Part shown: positions 49,576-54,509 of the stretch, piece by piece
Numbering within the stretch: the stretch's first letter is position 1
Layout: the number at the start of each line of letters is the position of its first letter
Source: a virus
IMG/VR virus record: IMGVR_UViG_3300025070_000043
Location: 1-54,509 of that record
Length of the DNA stretch: 54,509 bases
Strand: one strand, 5' to 3'
Translations under genes and position numbers: made by a program
Notes under the pieces: generated by a model
Told to the model about the DNA's origin: nothing
The model's input: only the letters and a program-made list of their open reading frames with translations
Database searches by the model: none

Positions 49576-52073
49576 TATTTATTCTTTGTGCCTGAAATCA
49601 TTTTACTAATAACATCAATTGCTTTAGCAGCTTCTGAGCTTTCAAGATTGTCTTCATGCTTTACCATATCTGCAAGAAGTTCTACTGCCTTAATAGCTGC
49701 TTTGGCATTTCTGTCTTTTTCTTTCTCGTCAGCCTTGAGTGTACCCTCTGCACCAATCTTATATGCGTCAAGTGCCAGCTTCTGTTCTTTCAAGTCAAGG
49801 TCACGGTTCTTCAAAGCACCTTCACTTGCTTCTTTAGCAAGTTGTGCCTGTACCTTTTCTTGTTCAATACTAAGTCTTTGTGCTTCCATCTGAACCATTG
49901 CTTGTTCAGGTGATGGACCTCTTTGTGCTGCAGCTTGATTAGCTTGCATTACCTGCTGTGCAGCTGCCATCATTACCTGTTCAATAACTTGTGGGTTCTG
50001 AGCATTAGGGTCACCTTGTGGTGCTTGTGCCATCATTTGACGTGTTAAACCATTAATCTGCTCTTCATACTTCATTACTACGTGTTCTTGTATGTTAGCT
50101 TGTAGAATAGGAACTACACGTTGCATAATTGGGTTGGCACCATTAGCAGGGTCTTGCATAAACATAGTTTTAATTTGAATATGTGCATCATGATTTTGTC
50201 CTGCAAATGCTTTAATAGGAAGACCTTTAGTTGCTGCTTCAATGTCTGTTACAGGGTCAAGAGCTTGTGCCTCTGGCTTTTGTGGAAGTATCCTGTCTAA
50301 GTTAGGAATGTTTGCCGCATTAAGAAGTGTGCGGTTTAGTTCTTCCATATTAAACATACCGGGTGGTGATTGCTGTGCTTGCTGCATAACCATCTGTGCC
50401 ATCATCAACCTGTGGGCAGACGAAGGAATATTAGGGTCAGATACAGGAAGTACATCAACACGACCATCAAAGTCACGTTTAAAAATTGTTTCACTTACAC
50501 CGGGAACATCATAAGGATATTTAGCAGGTAAACTTTCATAGTTAATACGTGCAAGAATTTTAAACTCATCCCGTTGTGATTTATGTAATCGTTTATGAAT
50601 TGCACTAAAGAACTTACTAGAAGCCTCAAGCAATGCCATAGTTGTACCTACAGGACCATAGTTAGAACCTTCTGTAATAACTTGCTCTGTAGTATCAGCA
50701 AACTTTTGACCTGCTCCTGAGACAAACTGAAGCATTTGGAATAATGTGCCTGATGGTTCTTTATAAGGCAAAGGTACAATTGAACGAGACAAGTCCATAC
50801 CTGTTGCTTCTACTTCTTTAAACTCACCCGGAGCAATAGGGTCATTGTCTCCTACAATGCGAACACCTTTTGCTTTAAAGCCACCGGGCAAGTTAGCAAA
50901 CTGTCCTGCATCAATAAGGTTACGCATAGCTGCAGTGGCAGACATTGTAAGGTTACCAAGGAAGTGAATAAGACCAAGACCATAGAAACCAAATCCCGGA
51001 ACAAAACGATAATGAGTAAAGAACATTTTCTTTTCTTTATTTTTATCTTCTTCATTCCAGTTTCTACGAATAGACAGTACTTTACGTGTTGTTTCTTCAA
51101 TAGTTACAATGTAAGGACATTCATAACCATGACCTTCAATATCAAGATAACAGTGCTGTTCAAGAAGAACATACTGCATATCTGTATCGGAAGAAGGAGA
51201 CAAACCAAGTACTGTGTCCATTTTTTGTGTTAGGTCTGATTGTTCTGGGATATATGCATCAGGTAGTTCTACTTCTGCATACATACCTGAGTACATTGCG
51301 TTTGCAATCTCACGAGGGCTGCGATATAGAACATGAGTATACCTATCAGCCCGTCTTAGGTCTGTGGCATAGTAAGATACATAGAACTGGTCAATAGGAA
51401 CAAACTCACTAACAGGACGCTCTACTGAACCATCATAATAAATCTTTTTAAATGAACTACCAATTAATGGTAAATGAAACAACATACGCTCAAACTCATC
51501 GAAGTATTCTGGCATCTTATCAGTCAACTGATAGTTCATAAAGTTTTGAACACGATTTGCTTGTTGTTGTTTTTCAACCGATACATCACCAAGAACTTGA
51601 GCTTTAACTGGGCCACTGGAAGGAAATAGTTCTTGGGATGCACGGCTCTGGAATTTAACCGCAGACTCTATGAGTAGTGGATGTACAGCAGTTGCTGCAC
51701 CTTCAAAAGGTTCTGTAGTTTCTTCCAGTTTCAAACCAAGCAGGTCAAAGCCTCGTTCAAACATGGATTCCCATTCTGCCCGTGACTCTTTATCTGCTTC
51801 GTATTTTTCGTAAACTTCTTCACCGATACTAATAAGTTCGTCTTCTTCTATTTGCTCGGCAAGGTTAGAATAAAATTCGTCTTCAATATTAAAATCTACA
51901 ATATTGTCTATATCTTGTAAATCCATTTCTGGCATAAACTCTACTTCTAGTTCGCCTGTTTCTGAATCTACTTCAAAATTTACATTTGGAAAATCTTCTT
52001 CGTTTTGTTCAATATTTAATTGAATAACATTTTCTTTACCAATAGGGTCATTAGGATTTTTTTCAATAGCCAT
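49575..52073 (-). CDS. Portal protein
   Basis: 832 residues. Acidic N-terminal arm (ENVIQLNIEQNEEDFPNVNF), then a portal core with FEGAATAVHPLLIESAVKFQ, RVQNFMNYQLTDKMPEYFDE, LPLIGSSFKKIYYDGSVERP, and YRFVPGFGFYGLGLIHFLGN, typical of P22 gp1-like portals. The C-terminal third is a long Gln/Ala-rich coiled coil or barrel (QQVMQANQAAAQRGPSPEQA). It forms the dodecameric DNA entry ring and binds TerL. It follows terL by 45 bases. Confidence 0.88.
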   Translation of the reverse strand: MAIEKNPNDPIGKENVIQLNIEQNEEDFPNVNFEVDSETGELEVEFMPEMDLQDIDNIVDFNIEDEFYSNLAEQIEEDELISIGEEVYEKYEADKESRAEWESMFERGFDLLGLKLEETTEPFEGAATAVHPLLIESAVKFQSRASQELFPSSGPVKAQVLGDVSVEKQQQANRVQNFMNYQLTDKMPEYFDEFERMLFHLPLIGSSFKKIYYDGSVERPVSEFVPIDQFYVSYYATDLRRADRYTHVLYRSPREIANAMYSGMYAEVELPDAYIPEQSDLTQKMDTVLGLSPSSDTDMQYVLLEQHCYLDIEGHGYECPYIVTIEETTRKVLSIRRNWNEEDKNKEKKMFFTHYRFVPGFGFYGLGLIHFLGNLTMSATAAMRNLIDAGQFANLPGGFKAKGVRIVGDNDPIAPGEFKEVEATGMDLSRSIVPLPYKEPSGTLFQMLQFVSGAGQKFADTTEQVITEGSNYGPVGTTMALLEASSKFFSAIHKRLHKSQRDEFKILARINYESLPAKYPYDVPGVSETIFKRDFDGRVDVLPVSDPNIPSSAHRLMMAQMVMQQAQQSPPGMFNMEELNRTLLNAANIPNLDRILPQKPEAQALDPVTDIEAATKGLPIKAFAGQNHDAHIQIKTMFMQDPANGANPIMQRVVPILQANIQEHVVMKYEEQINGLTRQMMAQAPQGDPNAQNPQVIEQVMMAAAQQVMQANQAAAQRGPSPEQAMVQMEAQRLSIEQEKVQAQLAKEASEGALKNRDLDLKEQKLALDAYKIGAEGTLKADEKEKDRNAKAAIKAVELLADMVKHEDNLESSEAAKAIDVISKMISGTKNK

Positions 52074-52117
52074 TTTACTTCCTTCTTAATTGAGTCCAGT
52101 TAATTGTTATTATATAC

Positions 52118-53683
52118 TTATGTTCTCCAATATGCAACCCTTCTTTTTGTTCTTGGGCTATCTTCCCATTCCGGGTCTTCTGGATGTATTAAGTTCCAAC
52201 TGTCCTTCATATAATGAATTGCCATTGTCATACAATCTACCTGATCATCGTGTGAACCTGCAGGAAAAGACATACATTCAGCAAACAAATCGTCTGACCA
52301 TGTTTTGTCTTTTGGTATCCATACACGACCTGCTTCCATCAAAGGAGTAGAAGCATAGACACGAGCAACCTTATCTCTATCTGGAAGATAGTCTAATACA
52401 GGAAGACCTGCTCTTCTCATGTCCTGAATAAGAGACTGACCAGAAGCTTTCTTTTCTATTATACATACATCTGGTTTATATTGTGCATATACTTCTTGTG
52501 CTTTACGTCTTAGTTCTGGATATTCAAATCTACCTCTTATATTACCTAATAGTATTAAGTTAGAAGTTATTTGTTCTGTTCCATATTCATCTTCTTCATA
52601 TGACCTAAATATTCCCCATGTTTGTATTACACTATAGTCAGCAGTACGTGCAGTACTAAAAGCAGTATCATATGTCTGTATTATAAAGTCACATGGTGGA
52701 GGCTCATCATCATCCCACCAACTTATCCATTTCTTTTTAATAATACCACCATCATCAGGTGATGGGTCTTGCATATATAAAGAGTTCCAGTATCTACTAC
52801 CATTAGAACTTCTAATCTCCATCTCATCTATCTTTAATAGCTCGTCTGGTTTCCATTCAGGAAAGTAAGAAGAACCTTCTGGTAAGTCAAGAAGCTCTGC
52901 TGCTTCTTCATTAAGCCACGCAGGTATACTAATTACTTCCCAAGGGTTTGGCGTTTCTTCTGCGTTCTGTTCTTGCTTTAACAGCCAACCACACAAATCG
53001 TCATAGTGATATCTTGTATTAATAATAATGATTGCACCATTAGGCATAATACGAGTACGTAGACCTGCAGGATACCATTCCTTAATATAACGTCTACCTG
53101 CTTCACTGAAGCTGTCTTCTTCAGACATAACATCATCTAGTAATGCTACGTGAGCACCTCGACCCGCAACCTGACTTCTTACACCTGCTGCATAATAAGA
53201 CCCGTTTTTATTTGTCTTCCATTTACCTGCTGCCTTCACATCACTTCTAAGAGACACACCACGGAATATCTTTTGAAACCTGTCTGTGTTTACAATGTCT
53301 CGTACAGTTCTACCAAAGTCACTTGCAAGCTGGTCACTGTGTGAGACAGACATAATCTCATGGTGACCAAAGTTACCAATGTACCACGCAGGAAATAGTT
53401 TACTACATATTACTGACTTAGAAGAACGGGGTGGTAAGAATACCATAAGTCTTTTTGTACTACCATCTAACACACCCTGTAGCTTTTCACATAGTAGTTC
53501 TATGTGTCTTCCCATCTTAAAGTCAGAAACAATGGTAGGAGCAAATATCTTTACAAAGGTAAGGAAGTCATCCTTTGCCTTTATGTTTGCATAGTGATGC
53601 ATCTTTTCTCTTAGGTCCAGAAATAGAGTTACATTGTGTATTTCTTCTGGTGTTCTATTTTCATCTACTTCTAAATCTAACAT
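52118..53683 (-). CDS. terL: Terminase large subunit
   Basis: 521 residues. Walker A LPPRSSKS (83-90, K89), Walker B VALLDD (D183, D184) followed by catalytic EE (VMSEED), coupling motif in IIIINTRYHYDD. RNase H-like nuclease: D339 (QTYDTAFS), E410 (CIIEKKASG) and D479/D480/D483 (SHDDQVD). It packages DNA using ATP and cuts the concatemer. Start is just after the stop of the small first gene. The small subunit is at the far end of the other transcription block. Confidence 0.95.
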   Translation of the reverse strand: MLDLEVDENRTPEEIHNVTLFLDLREKMHHYANIKAKDDFLTFVKIFAPTIVSDFKMGRHIELLCEKLQGVLDGSTKRLMVFLPPRSSKSVICSKLFPAWYIGNFGHHEIMSVSHSDQLASDFGRTVRDIVNTDRFQKIFRGVSLRSDVKAAGKWKTNKNGSYYAAGVRSQVAGRGAHVALLDDVMSEEDSFSEAGRRYIKEWYPAGLRTRIMPNGAIIIINTRYHYDDLCGWLLKQEQNAEETPNPWEVISIPAWLNEEAAELLDLPEGSSYFPEWKPDELLKIDEMEIRSSNGSRYWNSLYMQDPSPDDGGIIKKKWISWWDDDEPPPCDFIIQTYDTAFSTARTADYSVIQTWGIFRSYEEDEYGTEQITSNLILLGNIRGRFEYPELRRKAQEVYAQYKPDVCIIEKKASGQSLIQDMRRAGLPVLDYLPDRDKVARVYASTPLMEAGRVWIPKDKTWSDDLFAECMSFPAGSHDDQVDCMTMAIHYMKDSWNLIHPEDPEWEDSPRTKRRVAYWRT

Positions 53684-53896
53684 TTAAGTAAGCTCTCCAT
53701 CTACAGAGAGACAACCAATTTGCTTTATTTCAAAAGGCATATTATATTCTTTCCATATTCCTTTTAAATCATGCTGCATTTTCCCTACTCTAGCTAGACA
53801 CTCTTCTTGTCTTCTATACGGACCGTATGTATCCGATACTTCCATACAGTTATCTGGACTGCCTATTACACAGGCAACAATCATTGCTTTAAACAT
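53684..53896 (-). CDS. Small Cys-containing protein, first gene of late block
   Basis: 70 residues from ATG 53896, with GGAAGG nine bases upstream. The frame is open up to ATG 53935, but that start falls inside a repeated control motif and has no ribosome site. N-terminal MFKAMIVACVIGSPDNCMEV looks like a short signal peptide; further cysteines (EECLARVGKM; IGCLSVDG) could form disulfides. Similar short proteins sit beside terL in other marine podoviruses. Role unknown. Confidence 0.65.
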   Translation of the reverse strand: MFKAMIVACVIGSPDNCMEVSDTYGPYRRQEECLARVGKMQHDLKGIWKEYNMPFEIKQIGCLSVDGELT

Positions 53897-53917
53897 TTTA
53901 ATTTTCCTTCCATATAA

Positions 53918-53937
53918 GTGTTGCAAAAATGCCACAC
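53918..53937. repeat. Control motif type 1, copy 1
   Basis: GTGTTGCA-AAAA-TGCCACAC, an imperfect inverted repeat (one mismatch in 8-bp arms). It lies between the leftward promoter and the first gene of the late block, 21 bases before its ATG. It could be an operator or an RNA hairpin. Confidence 0.65.
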
Positions 53938-54007
53938 CTTATTAAAAAAATAAAATACCCCTATTGCGAAATCTGTAAAGATATGTTATTTTCTATTTAG
54001 ACCCACC

Positions 54008-54025
54008 GGGGTAAATATATACCCC
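54008..54025. other. Short G/C hairpin in AT-rich region
   Basis: GGGGTA (54008-54013) and TACCCC (54020-54025) are perfect arms around AATATA. It sits about 70 bases downstream of the leftward promoter -10, so it would lie in the 5' leader of the late transcript. Confidence 0.4.
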
Positions 54026-54093
54026 CGAAGACATCCCGACACACCTACCAATACTATTCATTTACTATTATATTCATAATCTAATTTAACTAT

Positions 54094-54122
54094 ATTATAT
54101 ATTATTATACTTCTTTTGTCAA
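54094..54122 (-). promoter_or_regulatory. Perfect-consensus leftward sigma70 promoter
   Basis: On the minus strand TTGACA (54122-54117), 17-base spacer and TATAAT (54099-54094): all twelve bases match. It is about 200 bases upstream of the first leftward gene and is the best candidate for transcription of the packaging and structural block by host RNA polymerase. Control motif 1 (53918) would lie in its leader. Confidence 0.8.
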
Positions 54123-54259
54123 ATATTTTATATATACTAATTAGCCCCCGGCCTACTATGAAAGACCCTTTAATTTTTGAAAATATATGGCAGGGGTATA
54201 TTATATATATAAATAGACAGACAGTTTTTGGGTGGGGGTTCTATGTATACTTGCTAGGA

Positions 54260-54277
54260 TTGCACAAAAATTAGGCA
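54260..54277. repeat. Control motif type 2, copy 1
   Basis: TTGCACAA, three bases, TTAGGCA. The same pair of blocks recurs at 54364-54381 with identical spacing. Preceded by CTAGGA; the second copy's region has CTAGCAGGATTGC nearby. Confidence 0.55.
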
Positions 54278-54317
54278 TAACATCCTTTTTCTACCAAAGA
54301 TTGTACAACCATAAGTA

Positions 54318-54337
54318 GTGTTGCAAAAATGTCACAC
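54318..54337. repeat. Control motif type 1, copy 2
   Basis: GTGTTGCA-AAAA-TGTCACAC, exactly 400 bases after copy 1 and differing from it at one position. About 200 bases upstream of the leftward promoter. Confidence 0.65.
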
Positions 54338-54363
54338 CAAAATCTAGCAGGATTGCTGAGTTT

Positions 54364-54381
54364 TTGCACAATTCTTAGGCA
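54364..54381. repeat. Control motif type 2, copy 2
   Basis: TTGCACAA, TTC, TTAGGCA, the same blocks and spacing as at 54260. It lies between copies 2 and 3 of motif type 1. Confidence 0.55.
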
Positions 54382-54394
54382 GAAAGTGTGTATA

Positions 54395-54414
54395 GTGTTG
54401 CATTAATACCACAC
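54395..54414. repeat. Control motif type 1, copy 3
   Basis: GTGTTGCA-TTAA-TACCACAC, with the left arm identical to the other copies and the right arm differing from copy 1 by one base. It is followed by a C-run (ACACCCCCC). Confidence 0.55.
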
Positions 54415-54509
54415 CCCCCTTCCCATGTCTTTACATCAATAGGTTGTATTCATTAGATATTATCAAGCTTTCCCCTAATTTTATTACAATTTCCCCCTGT
54501 CTTTTGTTT

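Larger units (their letters stand above)
53938..54509. promoter_or_regulatory. Non-coding AT-rich control region at the right end
   Basis: About 570 bases with no convincing reading frame. It holds a consensus leftward promoter (54094-54122), a hairpin (54008-54025), two copies of the GTGTTGCA repeat (a third lies just outside, at 53918) and two copies of the TTGCACAA-TTAGGCA repeat. It lies upstream of the leftward late block; if the genome continues to the rightward early genes it would be the divergent control region, and might also hold an origin. Confidence 0.6.

Noticed and set aside
1-54509. Closed circular genome or direct terminal repeats
   Set aside because: The first and last bases share no obvious overlap, and joining them creates a TAG in the frame of the truncated first gene with no start codon before ATG 48.
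1-54509. tRNA genes
   Set aside because: Nearly all sequence is covered by tight coding frames, and I saw no cloverleaf or TTCGA-type T-loop pattern in the few gaps; a covariance-model search was not possible here.
1-54509. Lysogeny module (integrase, repressor, att site)
   Set aside because: No recombinase catalytic motifs or repressor-like HTH pair was recognised among the predicted proteins.

Overview
The window looks like most of the genome of a lytic, AT-rich, tailed marine bacteriophage with podovirus-type genes. The evidence is a T7-like replication module (primase-helicase, family A DNA polymerase, ssDNA-binding protein, endonuclease I), a large portal, long ejection-type internal proteins, and no integrase, repressor, tape measure, tail sheath or RNA polymerase. 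MazG, a B12-dependent ribonucleotide reductase and a GroES-like protein are typical of phages of marine bacteria. Size (54.5 kb) and gene content recall HMO-2011-type phages of marine Alphaproteobacteria (SAR116, RCA roseobacters, SAR11), but this placement is from memory and is an inference. The first gene is cut by the left edge, and joining the two ends gives an in-frame stop, so the window is probably not a simple closed circle.

The layout has two opposed blocks. Positions 1-18.75 kb are read rightward. 1-5.7 kb holds about 27 small, tightly overlapping early genes, including a SleB-type cell wall hydrolase, MazG and several tiny membrane proteins. 5.7-12.2 kb is the replication and recombination module: primase-helicase, PD-(D/E)XK nuclease, DNA polymerase, SSB, DUF3310 protein, RecB/Cas4-like nuclease and T7-like endonuclease I. 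12.2-15.1 kb carries class II ribonucleotide reductase and followers. 15.1-18.3 kb carries a glycosyltransferase and a 765-residue glycosyltransferase-methyltransferase-DUF115 fusion, then the terminase small subunit. Sigma70-like promoters are visible before the primase, SSB, RNR (weak) and glycosyltransferase genes.

Positions 53.9 down to 18.7 kb are read leftward as the late block: small protein, TerL, portal, GroES-like protein, scaffold, cement candidate, major capsid protein, a terminator, an adaptor, a long run of small lysine-rich proteins mixed with membrane or coiled-coil proteins, a second adaptor, two tail fibres and other tail proteins, four ejection-type proteins, a small membrane protein, lysozyme, a beta-rich protein and a holin. 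Many late genes are joined by TAATG stop-start overlaps. The last 0.6 kb is non-coding, with a consensus leftward promoter and two families of short repeats; it is probably the control region of the late block.

The most unusual items are the three-domain sugar and methyl transfer protein, a C-terminal HNRLY tag shared by three otherwise different basic proteins, the basic-protein island, the repeat-bearing control region, the fibre gene with a distinct base composition, and the separation of the two terminase subunits onto opposed transcription units.
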